Origin: CAYLZW01 sp964388085
GTDB taxonomy: Bacteria > Myxococcota > UBA727 > CAYLZW01
Length of the DNA: 64,000 bases
NCBI GenBank assembly: GCA_964388085.1
Contig: CAYLZW010000001.1
Span: 15,733 to 79,732, forward strand
Direction: 5' to 3'
Shown: piece after piece, positions 1 through 9,124 of the stretch
Position numbering within the stretch: position 1 is the first letter of the stretch
How the letters are laid out: the number at the start of each line of letters is the position of its first letter
Position numbers and translations under genes: made by a program
The notes under the pieces: generated by a model
The model's database searches: none
The model's input: the letters and a program-made list of their open reading frames with translations, nothing else
Told to the model about the DNA's origin: nothing

Positions 1-2
1 AG

Positions 3-1532
3 CGGCTCGGCGCGCTGCCCACCGAGGTCGAGGGGGCCGCCGTGTCCGTGGTGGGCCTCGAAGCCTTCGCGGGCGGCGTGGCCGTGACCGACGAGCGGGG
101 CCTGCACTTCGTGTCCGCCGGCGGCGCGGTGCAGGCGATCGGGGAGGACCTCGGCGACACCTTGGGCGACGGCCTCGACAGCGACGGCGGCGTGTTGGCG
201 GCGCTCTGGCGAGACGACGCGCCGTCCCCGCCGATCGTCCAAGCGGTGCTGTACGACGCGGCGCTCGAGGAGCTCGCCCGGGTCACCCTCGACGCGGACG
301 CCAAGCGCATCGCGCTCGACGACGGCATCCTCGTGGTCGGGCGCGCGGGGCCGGCGGTCGCCTACGACGTGAGCATTCCGGACGACCCCGTGCTGCTCTC
401 CGGCAGCCTGCCGTGGAGCACGACCAGCGTCGACCGCCTCGACGCTCGCGATGGCCTGGCGCTGTTCGCGGGCGATGCAGCGAGCTTCGGCCACGGCGCG
501 GGGTCAATCGTCGCCTCCCTCGACGACAGCGGCCTTTACTTTTTGCCCCACCCGCGCCTCGGCTCGCCCGGCGCGCTGGTGTCGCTCGGCGACGAGGTGC
601 TGGCGGCTGCGAAGACGAGCTTCCACCGCCTCGACGTGTCGGCGGGCGGCGCCCCGATCGTGCTGCAGGGTTCCGTCCTGGCGCGGCCGTTCGAGGCGGA
701 ATTCACAAGCTCCCGACCGCTCGTCCGCAAAGGCACCAGCGCGGTGCTCCCCCACGGCGGAGCTACCGTGCGCTTGGACTCGCAGCTTTGGATCTACGAC
801 CTGACGCTGCCCATCGTGCCGCCGTTCCCGCAGCGCACGCTGACGTGGCAGGTCTCGGGGTTCGTGGCGACGAGCTCGCGCCTGCTCGTTGCCCTCCTTG
901 CCCAGTCGCTGCGCATCTTCGACGCGCTCGCACAGCCAGCGGCCACGCAAGCGACGTTTCCGCCCTTGTCGGAGACGCAGTTGCTCTGGAGCCTCGAGGA
1001 CACGGGCGACGGAAGCCCGGCCCTCGCCGTCGATGAGGCTGGACACATCATCGTCGTGAGCGCGCCGACGGTGGCCTCCCCCCAGCGCGTGGAGCTGTTG
1101 TTCTTCGACGCCACGACGCCGACGGCGCCCTTCTTGTCGGGGCGCGCGATCCTGCAGCTGCCCGACGCGGTGTCCGAGCTCCGGCGCGTCCGGGTCGCCA
1201 TCTCCGGCGACGCCGTCGTCCTCACCGAACGCGACACGAAGGCCGTCATCGTGCTGCGCCACCTCCCGGACGGCAGCGAGATCGAGACCATGCGCTTTTT
1301 CACCAGCGAGGCGTTCGAGCCGCTGGCGTTCGACGGCCGCACCCTCGTCCTCGCGCGGCGGGGATCGACCGATCTCGCGTTCTGGGATGTCTCGGGCGCG
1401 GCGCCGATCGACCTCGGCGTCGTCGAGCTGCCCGACGAGCCGGTGTCCGCCGTGTCGCACGCCGACACCTTGCTCGTGAGCGGACAGAGCTCGGTGGTCA
1501 CGCTCGACCCGCCGTGCCCGCCGCTCCCCTGA
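3..1532 (+). CDS. Beta-propeller (LVIVD-like) protein, 5' partial
   Basis: The frame is open from the first bases of the window, so the true start and any signal peptide lie outside. About 509 residues are visible, ending at a TGA at 1530. The sequence has repeating segments of the type 'LFAGD...SIVASLDDSGLYFL', 'LAVDEAGHIIVVSAP' and 'LAFWDVSGAAPIDLGVVELP', spaced roughly every 45-60 residues. This is typical of LVIVD/WD-like beta-propellers in secreted or lipoprotein surface proteins of Myxococcota. No catalytic residues are recognisable. The C-terminus ends in a Pro/Cys-rich tail (PPCPPLP). An internal GTG at 42 is only a possible in-frame codon and not a credible start. Function is unknown; a role in the cell envelope is inferred from similar proteins. 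Confidence 0.7.
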   Translation, partial: RLGALPTEVEGAAVSVVGLEAFAGGVAVTDERGLHFVSAGGAVQAIGEDLGDTLGDGLDSDGGVLAALWRDDAPSPPIVQAVLYDAALEELARVTLDADAKRIALDDGILVVGRAGPAVAYDVSIPDDPVLLSGSLPWSTTSVDRLDARDGLALFAGDAASFGHGAGSIVASLDDSGLYFLPHPRLGSPGALVSLGDEVLAAAKTSFHRLDVSAGGAPIVLQGSVLARPFEAEFTSSRPLVRKGTSAVLPHGGATVRLDSQLWIYDLTLPIVPPFPQRTLTWQVSGFVATSSRLLVALLAQSLRIFDALAQPAATQATFPPLSETQLLWSLEDTGDGSPALAVDEAGHIIVVSAPTVASPQRVELLFFDATTPTAPFLSGRAILQLPDAVSELRRVRVAISGDAVVLTERDTKAVIVLRHLPDGSEIETMRFFTSEAFEPLAFDGRTLVLARRGSTDLAFWDVSGAAPIDLGVVELPDEPVSAVSHADTLLVSGQSSVVTLDPPCPPLP

Positions 1533-1652
1533 CAACTACGGCCCTCCGAGGGGTTCAGGGGCTGCGGTGCGATGGGCTCGCAGGCAAAATGAATCGCTTG
1601 CGGCGCCGCGCGCGCGTTGTGACGAAGCGTCTCCCCTCCAAGAGGAGCCGAC

Positions 1653-2627
1653 TTGACGCGACGACGCACGACGCGATCCGCTGCCGCGAACGCACCCCCC
1701 TATCTCAGCCTGTCCCTCGCCGCCCTGCTCGTGAGCGCGTTCCCCGGCTGCAGCGCGCTTCCTCGCCTCGAAGGCATGCCGGCCCTGGCGCCCGGCGGCG
1801 ATGAGCTCGCGGTGCTGACCTACAACGTGTTCGGCTTCCCGCTGCTCGAGGACTGGCAGCGGCCCGCGCGCTTCGGCGTCATCAAGGACGAGCTGCGCTC
1901 GAGCCTCGCCGACGTCGACGTCGTGCTCTTGCAGGAGGCGTTCATCTCCACGACGGGCGTGCTGCGGCAGGCACGCCGTCATTCGTTCGACGGCGCCTGC
2001 GGCGGGGGCGAGGGCTTCAACCCCACGGGGCTCGTGCTGCTCTCGGACCACGCGCCCCTCGGTCGCGCGGCGTCGTTCGCGTTCGTCCAGGACGCCGGCG
2101 GGGAGTGGCGCATGCAGCCCGAGGCCGCGCTCGACTGCGGCGCGCTCAGCGAACGCCGAAGGCCGCTCAAGGGGATGATGGCCCTCACGCTCACGACGCC
2201 GCGCGGGCCCGTGGACATCGTGAACGTTCACCTCGGCACCGACCCCGGCGCGCGCCACGCGCAGAAGCGGCTCGTCGCGCGCTACCTCGAGGAGCGCGCG
2301 AGCTCACGGCCGCTCATCGTCGCGGGCGACTTGAATGAAGAGACGTGTGACAGCGGCGGCGGGCCCTTCCCGGGCAGCGTGTCGCTCGACGACGCGAGCT
2401 GCGGCGTCGGACCCACCGTCGGTGGCGTCCGCCTCGGCATGATCCAGGGCGCGCTCTTCCCCGCCGAGATCGACAGCGTCTACGTGTGCGGCGCCGCGCC
2501 GACCGACAAGCGCGCGCGGCTGTTCTCGTCGCCGCGCGCGGGCGGTCACCTCTCGGACCACGACGCCGTGCTCGCGGCCGTGCGCATCGACGACGAGGGC
2601 TCCCCCCGCTACGGCTGTCGGCCCTAG
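1653..2627 (+). CDS. Endonuclease/exonuclease/phosphatase family protein, exported
   Basis: The 324-aa protein belongs to the DNase I/sphingomyelinase-like EEP superfamily. The conserved blocks are in order: LTYNVFGFP (metal-binding Asn), DVVLLQEAF (Glu), VNVHLGTDPG (His), IVAGDLNEE (Asp-x-Asn) and HLSDHDAVLA (the final SDH motif). All active-site positions of the fold are present, so it is probably a metal-dependent phosphodiesterase or nuclease. The start is TTG at 1653, chosen because AGAGGAG lies five bases upstream. The N-terminus has basic residues and then a hydrophobic stretch ending SAFPGC, so it is secreted; the lipobox is imperfect because Pro occupies position -2. The gene stands alone and converges on the cupin gene, with 5 bp between the two stops. 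The substrate (DNA, phospholipid or another phosphodiester) cannot be read from the sequence. Confidence 0.8.
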   Translation: MTRRRTTRSAAANAPPYLSLSLAALLVSAFPGCSALPRLEGMPALAPGGDELAVLTYNVFGFPLLEDWQRPARFGVIKDELRSSLADVDVVLLQEAFISTTGVLRQARRHSFDGACGGGEGFNPTGLVLLSDHAPLGRAASFAFVQDAGGEWRMQPEAALDCGALSERRRPLKGMMALTLTTPRGPVDIVNVHLGTDPGARHAQKRLVARYLEERASSRPLIVAGDLNEETCDSGGGPFPGSVSLDDASCGVGPTVGGVRLGMIQGALFPAEIDSVYVCGAAPTDKRARLFSSPRAGGHLSDHDAVLAAVRIDDEGSPRYGCRP

Positions 2628-2632
2628 GGCGC

Positions 2633-2977
2633 TCACGCTGCCGACGGACGCTGCGCCGCCTTGCGCGCGAGGAAGCTCTCCACCGAGGGGAACTTGGCTT
2701 CGTCGCGCAAGAACACGAGGTGGAAGCGCACGGGTCCGAACAGCTCGACGCGGTGATGGACGTTCGGCGCGATCACGACGTGCTGCCCGGCCTCGACGAT
2801 GATGGGCGGCTCCTCGTTGTCGAGCTCGACGTAGCGCAGGTAGCCGTCGGTGACCGCGAGGCGCGCCCACGCCCCGCGCCGGGTGACGTGGTCGTGGAGC
2901 AAGCGCTCGGGGACGGTCTCGTCGGTGAAGTCCTGCGTACGGAAGTAGGGGACGACGCTGCGCGGCAGGCGGGACAT
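2633..2977 (-). CDS. DUF1971 TehB/YeaR-like cupin protein
   Basis: A 114-aa single-domain beta-barrel protein of the DUF1971 family, related to E. coli YeaR and the C-terminal part of some TehB proteins. The family signatures are visible: 'TVPERLLHDHVTRRGAWARLAVTDG', then 'IIVEAGQHVVIAPNVHH' with the small cupin-like His cluster, and 'VRFHLVFLRD'. In enterobacteria YeaR is induced by nitrate/NO, but its biochemical role is unsettled. The start at 2977 has GAGGGAGAA just upstream. The gene is downstream of glgA on the same strand, about 250 bp away, so co-transcription is possible but not evident. Confidence 0.8.
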   Translation of the reverse strand: MSRLPRSVVPYFRTQDFTDETVPERLLHDHVTRRGAWARLAVTDGYLRYVELDNEEPPIIVEAGQHVVIAPNVHHRVELFGPVRFHLVFLRDEAKFPSVESFLARKAAQRPSAA

Positions 2978-3225
2978 GGCTTCTCCCTCTCGAGCCGCGT
3001 GCGGGTAAAGGAGGGCGGCTCCCTGCTAGCGAATGCATCGGGTGTACCGTCCGCGAGCGCGCCCCCCGGCCGCGCCTGGGGCCGGCCGCGGCGAGGTGTT
3101 CCGCTTCTTGGCACGAAGCGCTCCATTGTGGAGCAGGCGGGCGGGTCCGTGAACGAGCGGAAACCCGAAGGAGGGGGCGACGACGACGGCGGCTTCCCTC
3201 GACAGCCGCGCTCAGCGCGTGCGGC

Positions 3226-4668
3226 TCACGGCAGCAGGCCCTGATAAATCCGCTCGTACTCGCCGACGCGGTGCTGCCAGCCGTGCTGCTCGCGCATGCC
3301 GTTGTGTATCAAGCGTCGCCAACCGTCCTCGTCGCGGTAGCTGTCCACCGCCGCGCCGAGCGCCCATTTGAGCCCCTTCACGTCGAAGTGATCGAACACG
3401 AAGCCGTTGCCCTCGCCGCTCTTTGGGTTCCAAAGGCGCACGGTGTCGGCGAGCCCGCCGGTCTTGTGCACGATGGGCGGCGTCCCATAGGCGAGGCTGT
3501 AGAGCTGGTTCAGACCGCAGGGCTCGTAGCGCGAGGGCATGAGGAACATGTCGCTGCCGGCCTCGATGAGGTGCGAGAGCGGCTCGCTGTAGCCGTTCTT
3601 GAAGCTGACGCGGTGCGGCGCGCGCTCGGCCAGCGAATGGAAGAATTGCTCGTACTTCGGCTCGCCGCCGCCGAGCACGACGAGCTGCACGTCGCGTTGC
3701 GCGAGCAGCGCCGGCAGCGCCTCGAAGCAGAGGTCGAAGCCCTTCTGCCAGACCAGGCGGGAGACGACGCCGATGACCGGCACGCGCGGCCGATAGGGCA
3801 AGCGCATGACCTCGAGCAGCGCCTTCTTGTTCTCTTCCTTGCCGGCGAGATCAGAGGCGTCATACAGCGCCGGGATGTGGCGGTCGTTCTTCGGGCTCCA
3901 CTCGGCGTCGTCGATGCCGTTCAAGACACCCGAGAGCACGTCGCGGCGGGAGCGCAGGTAGGCGTCGAGCCCGACGCCGTGCGCGGGCGTCTGGATCTCG
4001 CGCGCGTAGGTCGGGCTGACGGTCGTAATGGCGTTCGCGTAGAGGATCCCCGTGAGCAGAAACGAGAGGCGCCCCTGGCGCAGGTCGTCCTGGTGGAAGG
4101 CGTCGGTGTCGCCGGCGAGCCCGACGTCACCGAGCGCGTGCGAGCCGAAGGTGCCCTGATGACCGATGTTGTGCAGCGTCAGCACCGTGCGCGCGTTCGC
4201 GAACAGGCGGTCCCAGGCGAACACGCGCCGCACCATGAGCGGCAACAGCGACGTCTGCCAGTCGTTGGCGTGCACGATGTCGGGCGCGAAGCCGAGCTGC
4301 TGGGCGATCTTCATCGTCGCCCAGTTGAGCAGCGCGAAGCGGATGTGCTCGTCGCCGTCCTGCGAATAGATCGAGGCGCGGGCGTAGAGCGCCGGGCAGT
4401 GCACCAGGTAAACCGGCACCTCGCTGCCCGGCAGCGTCGCCTTCAGGGTTTCGAATGTGTAGGTGCGATGACCGAGCGGCACGCTCATGGCAGGGAACAG
4501 CGGCTCGATGTCGTAGCCGCCCTCGAGCACGCGCCGGTAGCAGGGCAGCACCACCCTGACGTCGTGCCCCTCGTGGGCCAGCGCCTTCGGCAGCGCCGCG
4601 CCGACGTCACCGAGCCCACCGGTCTTCGCGAACGGGGCCACCTCGGAGGAGGCGAACAGGACCTTCAT
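3226..4668 (-). CDS. glgA: Glycogen synthase (ADP-glucose type, GT5)
   Basis: The 480-aa protein has the length usual for bacterial GlgA. It transfers glucose from ADP-glucose to the non-reducing end of alpha-1,4-glucan. The N-terminal 'VAPFAKTGGLGDV' contains the KTGGL ADP-glucose-binding loop. 'HANDWQTSLLPL' and 'LTLHNIGHQG' are the conserved GT5 segments. The C-terminal half has 'GVVSRLVWQKGFDL' and the 'PSRYEPCGLNQL' acidic motif that binds the donor. The start is the ATG at 4668, which overlaps the stop of the upstream ATP-grasp gene by 4 bp (ATGA), so the two are probably translationally coupled. A longer open frame continues upstream but only shadows the ATP-grasp gene. No other glycogen genes are in the window. 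Confidence 0.95.
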   Translation of the reverse strand: MKVLFASSEVAPFAKTGGLGDVGAALPKALAHEGHDVRVVLPCYRRVLEGGYDIEPLFPAMSVPLGHRTYTFETLKATLPGSEVPVYLVHCPALYARASIYSQDGDEHIRFALLNWATMKIAQQLGFAPDIVHANDWQTSLLPLMVRRVFAWDRLFANARTVLTLHNIGHQGTFGSHALGDVGLAGDTDAFHQDDLRQGRLSFLLTGILYANAITTVSPTYAREIQTPAHGVGLDAYLRSRRDVLSGVLNGIDDAEWSPKNDRHIPALYDASDLAGKEENKKALLEVMRLPYRPRVPVIGVVSRLVWQKGFDLCFEALPALLAQRDVQLVVLGGGEPKYEQFFHSLAERAPHRVSFKNGYSEPLSHLIEAGSDMFLMPSRYEPCGLNQLYSLAYGTPPIVHKTGGLADTVRLWNPKSGEGNGFVFDHFDVKGLKWALGAAVDSYRDEDGWRRLIHNGMREQHGWQHRVGEYERIYQGLLP

Positions 4669-5879
4669 GCGTATTGTACTCTCACGTTCTCGATGATCGC
4701 CTGCAGCGCGCGCGAGACCACGTCGGTCTCTGTCGCTTTGACGATCACATAACCGTCCCCCTCGTAGCTGTCGCTCTTGGGCGCCCCCGGCACCGGCAGC
4801 TTCGCCTCCACCACGTGCTGCCCGATGGCCTGGTTCACCTCGCGCACGCCGCCGACCGACGCCACCCGCCCGCGGCCCATGCCCCGCAAGTAAGCGCAGC
4901 CGACGCTGAAGCGCCGCTCGAAGGGCCCGTCGAAGGCGCCGTCGACGACCGCGCGCGCCCAGGCGAGGTACGGGTCCATGTCGTAGGCGAGGCCGATCAT
5001 GCGCGTGATGTGGGCGCCGGGCGGCCGCTGCGCGATCTCGCCGATGGCGAGCGTGCCGTCCGGGCGGCGGAACCACTCCATGTGCGTGAAGCCGTCTTTG
5101 AGGCCGAGCGCGGCGATGGCGCGCGCGGACAGCGCCTTGACGTCGTCGAAGCCGGCGCCCGCGGCGTCCTTCGGCAGCACGCAGCACCACTGGATCCACG
5201 GGTTCTCGAGCACCTCGAGCGGTCCCGGCCGGTAGTGCGAGACCGATACGAGGCGCGGCTCGCCGTCGATGAGCAGCGTGTCGCAGCTCCCCTCGTGCCC
5301 CTGCAGGAACTCTTCGGCGAGCACGGGGTGGGCCGCCGTCGCCCCCATGCCGCGGACGGCCGCCAGCAGCTCTTCCGACGCCCGCACGCGAACGGTCGCC
5401 TTGGCGCCCATGCCGGCCGGCGGCTTCAGCACCATGGGGAAGCCCACCTCCCCCTCGAAGGCGGCCGCGTCGCTGGCGGAGGCGAGCAGCCGGTGCCGGG
5501 CGACGGGGAGGCCGGCCGCGCGCAGCCGGTCCTTCATGCGCGCTTTGTCTCGAAATCGATCGGCGGTGTCGGGGTCGGTGCCGGGCACGCCGAAGCGCGC
5601 CCTCGCCTCGGCCAGCTGGACCTGCAGCGGCTCGAGCACGCCGATGATGCGGTGCGGCGCGCCGTGCTTCGCGCGCAAGAGCTCGACGGCCTCGATGAGC
5701 TCCGCGCCCGACAGCCCGTCATCCACGTGGGCGACGTCGGCGAACAGGCGCCGGTCGGCTCCTCGCGGCAACTCTTGCAGGACGCCGAGCAGCCGCACGC
5801 CGTCAAGGCTGGCCGCCGCGCGGGCGAAGCGCAGGGTGGTCTCGAGCGGGAAGGGGGCGGCGAAAATCACCGGTCGCAT
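4665..5879 (-). CDS. ATP-grasp domain ligase (paralog A)
   Basis: A 404-aa ATP-grasp protein. Residues about 95-120 carry 'DRFRDKARMKDRLRAAGLPV', then 'GFPMVLKPPAGMGAKAT' (phosphate loop), 'EEFLQGHEGSCDTLL' and 'LKDGFTHMEWFRRPDG..AIGEIAQRPPGA', the metal/ATP-binding Glu-rich core. These enzymes join a carboxylate to an amine or thiol through an acyl-phosphate; the substrate cannot be deduced. The start chosen is ATG 5879 (MRPVIFAAPF); an upstream in-frame ATG at 5930 would run across the divergent promoter region. The downstream end overlaps glgA by 4 bp. It is clearly paralogous to the divergent neighbour starting at 5929: both share the FRDK..MKDR..AAGL block, the xxDTL block and GDGFTHMEWF. 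This suggests local duplication with inversion. Confidence 0.85.
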   Translation of the reverse strand: MRPVIFAAPFPLETTLRFARAAASLDGVRLLGVLQELPRGADRRLFADVAHVDDGLSGAELIEAVELLRAKHGAPHRIIGVLEPLQVQLAEARARFGVPGTDPDTADRFRDKARMKDRLRAAGLPVARHRLLASASDAAAFEGEVGFPMVLKPPAGMGAKATVRVRASEELLAAVRGMGATAAHPVLAEEFLQGHEGSCDTLLIDGEPRLVSVSHYRPGPLEVLENPWIQWCCVLPKDAAGAGFDDVKALSARAIAALGLKDGFTHMEWFRRPDGTLAIGEIAQRPPGAHITRMIGLAYDMDPYLAWARAVVDGAFDGPFERRFSVGCAYLRGMGRGRVASVGGVREVNQAIGQHVVEAKLPVPGAPKSDSYEGDGYVIVKATETDVVSRALQAIIENVRVQYA

Positions 5880-5928
5880 GACGACGAGACGGTATCCCGC
5901 CGCTCGGCGGGCATGTAGCGTCTTGTGC

Positions 5929-7164
5929 ATGCGCGTGCTCTTTCTCGCCCCCTCCTACCCAGCCGAGATGCAGCAATTCACCCGCGGCCTCGCCCAGGTC
6001 GGGGTCGAGGTGTACGGCGTCGGTGACCAGCCCGCCGGCGCGCTGCCCGAGCGGGTCAGGCAGTGCCTGACGGGCTACCTGCAGGTGCCGCGCATCCTCG
6101 ACGAGGACGACGTGCTCGAGCGAACGAGCGCGTGGCTGCGCGGCAAGCCGGTCGATCGCGTGCTGAGCAATTGGGAGCCGCTCGTCCTCCTCGCCGCGCG
6201 CATGCGTGAGCGCTGGGGGGTGCCGGGCATGAGCACGGACGTCGTGAACGGCTTTCGCGACAAGAAGCTCATGAAGGACCGCGTGGCGGCGGCCGGCCTG
6301 CGCGTACCCCGCTCCGAGCGCGTGACGCGCACGACGACGGAAGACACCGCCAAGCGCACGCGCGAGGCGGCCGAGAAGATCGGCTTCCCGCTCATCATCA
6401 AGCCCATCGCCGGCGCCGGCAGCGCGGACACCTACTCGTGCCGCGACGAAGAGCAGCTCGAGCGCGCCATCGCGCTGACCGCCCGCGTGCGGGAGACCAG
6501 CGTCGAGGAGTACGTCGAGGGCGAGGAGTTCACCTACGACACGCTCTGCGTCGGCGGCGAGCCCGTGTACGAGAACGTGGCGCAGTACCTGCCGAAGCCG
6601 CTCGAGGCGCGCAGCGAGGAGTGGATAAGCCCTGTCATCATCACCGTGCGCGACCTGTCGCAGCCGAAGATCCAGCAGGGCATCGCGCTCGGCCGAAAGG
6701 TGCTGAAGGCGCTCAACATGGGCGACGGCTTCACGCACATGGAGTGGTTCTTCACGCCGAAGGGCGAGGTCGTGTTCGGCGAGATCGGCTGCCGGCCGGG
6801 CGGCGCCCGCCTCGTCGACCAGATGAATTACACGAGCGACGTCGATCTGTTCCGCGAGTGGGCACGCGTCGTGTGCTGGCACGCGTTCGAGGGGCCGACC
6901 GAGCGCAAGTACAACTGCGGCATCGTGTTCAAGCGAGCCAAGGGCCAGGGCCGCATCACGGCCATCACCGGGCTCGAGGCCTGGAAGCGGCGCTGCCGCG
7001 GCTTCGTCCTCGAGGACAACCTGCTCCGGCCGGGCACCCATCGACGCGACTGGAAGCAGACGCTGGTCAGCGACGGCTACGTCATGGTGCGCCACCCCGA
7101 CTGGGACGCGTGCAAGCGCATGTGCTTCGCCGCGGCCACCGACATCACGATGTACGCTGAGTAG
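5929..7164 (+). CDS. ATP-grasp domain ligase (paralog B)
   Basis: A 411-aa ATP-grasp enzyme read divergently from paralog A, with 49 bp between starts. The visible blocks are an N-terminal Rossmann-like 'MRVLFLAPSYPAEM', 'GFRDKKLMKDRVAAAGLRV', 'GFPLIIKPIAGAGSADT', 'VEEYVEGEEFTYDTL' and 'GDGFTHMEWFFTPKGEVVFGE' followed by 'IGCRPGGA'. The family forms amide or peptide bonds using ATP, and the order of blocks matches carbamoyl-phosphate-synthase-like and peptide-ligase ATP-grasps. It is followed after 23 bp by a GCS2-type carboxylate-amine ligase, so the two could act in sequence on one small molecule (inference). The short divergent region probably holds promoters for both ligases. Confidence 0.85.
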   Translation: MRVLFLAPSYPAEMQQFTRGLAQVGVEVYGVGDQPAGALPERVRQCLTGYLQVPRILDEDDVLERTSAWLRGKPVDRVLSNWEPLVLLAARMRERWGVPGMSTDVVNGFRDKKLMKDRVAAAGLRVPRSERVTRTTTEDTAKRTREAAEKIGFPLIIKPIAGAGSADTYSCRDEEQLERAIALTARVRETSVEEYVEGEEFTYDTLCVGGEPVYENVAQYLPKPLEARSEEWISPVIITVRDLSQPKIQQGIALGRKVLKALNMGDGFTHMEWFFTPKGEVVFGEIGCRPGGARLVDQMNYTSDVDLFREWARVVCWHAFEGPTERKYNCGIVFKRAKGQGRITAITGLEAWKRRCRGFVLEDNLLRPGTHRRDWKQTLVSDGYVMVRHPDWDACKRMCFAAATDITMYAE

Positions 7165-7187
7165 TCCGAGTAGAGCGCGGAGGGCAC

Positions 7188-9107
7188 GTGGGGCAGCAGT
7201 CCGTCATAGGGACCGACGACGAGGGCGCGCAGCGCGCGTTCACGAGGCGCGTGCTCGACGATCTCGAGGCGCTCGAGCGCATGCTGCAGGGCGATCGCTT
7301 CGAGACGGGCGTCCGCCGCGTGGGCGCCGAGCAGGAGATCTTCCTCATCGATCGGCACTGTCGGCCGGCGCCCGTCGTCGACGAGGTGCTGACGACGCTC
7401 GACGACCCGGGCTTCACCACCGAGCTGGCACGCTTCAACCTCGAGTACAACTGCCAACCGCTCGTGTTCAAAGACCGCTGCCTGTCGCAGCTCGAACAGG
7501 ATCTCAGCCAGGCCGTGCGGAAGGCGCGCGACGCCGCCCGCGCGCACGACGCCGACGTGCTCCTCTGCGGCATCCTGCCGACGCTGCGGCAAGACGATCT
7601 GCATCTCGGCAACATGACGCCGCGCGTGCGCTACCACGCGCTCAACGACATCATGACGCAGATGCGCGGCGGCGCCTTCCGCATCCTGATGAAGGGCATC
7701 GACGAGCTCGACATCACGCACGACAACGTCATGCTCGAGGCCTGCAACACGAGCTTCCAGGTGCACTTTCAATGTGCGCCGGCCGAGTTCGCCAAGCTCT
7801 ACAACATCGCGCAGGTGGTCGCGGCGCCGGTGCTGGCGGCCGCCGTCAACTCGCCCATCCTGCTCGGACATCGGCTCTGGTCGGAGACGCGCGTCGGCCT
7901 GTTTCAGCAGTCCGTCGACGAGCGCTCGAGCGCGAAGCTCGCCCGCGGCAACCGCCCGCGCGTCAGCTTCGGCGAGCGCTGGGTGGACGACTCGGTCATC
8001 GAGATCTTTCGCGAGGACCTCGCGCGCTTCCGCATCCTCATCAGCGACCCGAGCGACGAGACGCCCGCGCTCGAGCTCGTAGAGCAAGGCAAGGTGCCGG
8101 AGCTGCGCGCGCTGCGGCTGCACAACGGCACCGTCTACCGCTGGAACCGCGCCTGCTACGGCATCACCGGCGACCTGCCGCACCTGCGCGTCGAGAACCG
8201 CGTGCTGCCCGCCGGGCCCACCGTCCTCGACGAGGTGGCCAACGCGGCCTTCTTCTTCGGCCTCATGAGCGGCTTCGTCGAGGAGCTCGCCAACGTCAAG
8301 GAGCGCATGGGCTTCGACGACGCGCGCTCGAACTTCTTCTCGGCCGCGCGCTACGGCCTGAAGGCGCAGTTCCATTGGATCGACGAGAAGCGCTACCCCG
8401 CGAGCGAGCTCATCCTGAGAGAGATGCTGCCGCTGGCGCGCGCGGGCCTCAAGGCGAGCGGCATCCAGGAGGACGACGCCAGCCGCTACCTCGACGTCAT
8501 CGAGGCGCGCGTCAAGAAGGAGCAGACCGGCGCCCAGTGGATGATGAGCTCGCTCGGCGAGATGCCCAAGGAGGCCCAGCGGGAGCGGCGGCTGTACGCG
8601 CTCACGAGCGCCATGCACCGGCACCAGACGAGCGGCCTGCCCGGCCACGAGTGGCCGCTCGCCAAGACGCTCGAGGAGCCCGGCGAAGGGCAGCTCTTCC
8701 GCACCGTCGGGCAGCTCATGATGCGCGAGGTGTTCACCGTGCAGGAGCACGACCTCGTCGATCTCGCGGCCTCGATGATGGACTGGGAGCGCGTGCGGCA
8801 CATTCCCGTCGAGGACGATCACGGCAAGCTCGTCGGCCTGCTCACGCACCGGGACCTGCTGCGACTGGTCGCGCGCGGCGCCAACGCGCTCGGACAGTCC
8901 GTCAGCGTCGGCTCCATCATGCGCAGAGACCCGCTGACGGTGGCGCCGGAGACCTCGCTGCTCGACGCGCTGAAGCTCATGAAGGGCAACAACGTAGGCT
9001 GCCTCCCGGTCGTCAAGGGCGGCCGCCTCGTGGGCGTGCTGACCGAGCGTGACTTCCTCGCGCTCACCGAGGACCTGCTGCTGCGCACGCTCGGCAGCGC
9101 CGACTGA
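7188..9107 (+). CDS. GCS2-type carboxylate-amine ligase fused to tandem CBS domains
   Basis: A 639-aa protein. Residues about 15-470 match the glutamate-cysteine ligase family 2 (YbdK-like) fold: 'RRVGAEQEIFLID' with the catalytic/metal Glu residues, 'FNLEYNCQPLVF', 'CNTSFQVHFQC' and 'GHRLWSETRVGLF'. Residues about 505-560 and 574-630 are two CBS repeats ('LMMREVFTVQEHD..LVGLLTHRDLL' and 'IMRRDPLTVAPETS..LVGVLTERDFL'), which usually bind adenine nucleotides. The enzyme is therefore probably an ATP-dependent amide ligase with an energy-charge sensor. The GTG start at 7188 is preceded by GGAGGG and lies 23 bp after the ATP-grasp stop; the next gene follows after 17 bp, so this is probably a three-gene operon. 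Whether the product is gamma-glutamylcysteine or another amide is not shown. Confidence 0.85.
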   Translation: MGQQSVIGTDDEGAQRAFTRRVLDDLEALERMLQGDRFETGVRRVGAEQEIFLIDRHCRPAPVVDEVLTTLDDPGFTTELARFNLEYNCQPLVFKDRCLSQLEQDLSQAVRKARDAARAHDADVLLCGILPTLRQDDLHLGNMTPRVRYHALNDIMTQMRGGAFRILMKGIDELDITHDNVMLEACNTSFQVHFQCAPAEFAKLYNIAQVVAAPVLAAAVNSPILLGHRLWSETRVGLFQQSVDERSSAKLARGNRPRVSFGERWVDDSVIEIFREDLARFRILISDPSDETPALELVEQGKVPELRALRLHNGTVYRWNRACYGITGDLPHLRVENRVLPAGPTVLDEVANAAFFFGLMSGFVEELANVKERMGFDDARSNFFSAARYGLKAQFHWIDEKRYPASELILREMLPLARAGLKASGIQEDDASRYLDVIEARVKKEQTGAQWMMSSLGEMPKEAQRERRLYALTSAMHRHQTSGLPGHEWPLAKTLEEPGEGQLFRTVGQLMMREVFTVQEHDLVDLAASMMDWERVRHIPVEDDHGKLVGLLTHRDLLRLVARGANALGQSVSVGSIMRRDPLTVAPETSLLDALKLMKGNNVGCLPVVKGGRLVGVLTERDFLALTEDLLLRTLGSAD

Positions 9108-9124
9108 GCGTCGAGGGGTACTGG

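Noticed and set aside
1533..1652. Short G/C stems after the first beta-propeller stop.
   Set aside because: Stems of 4-5 bp without a T-run; too weak to call a terminator.
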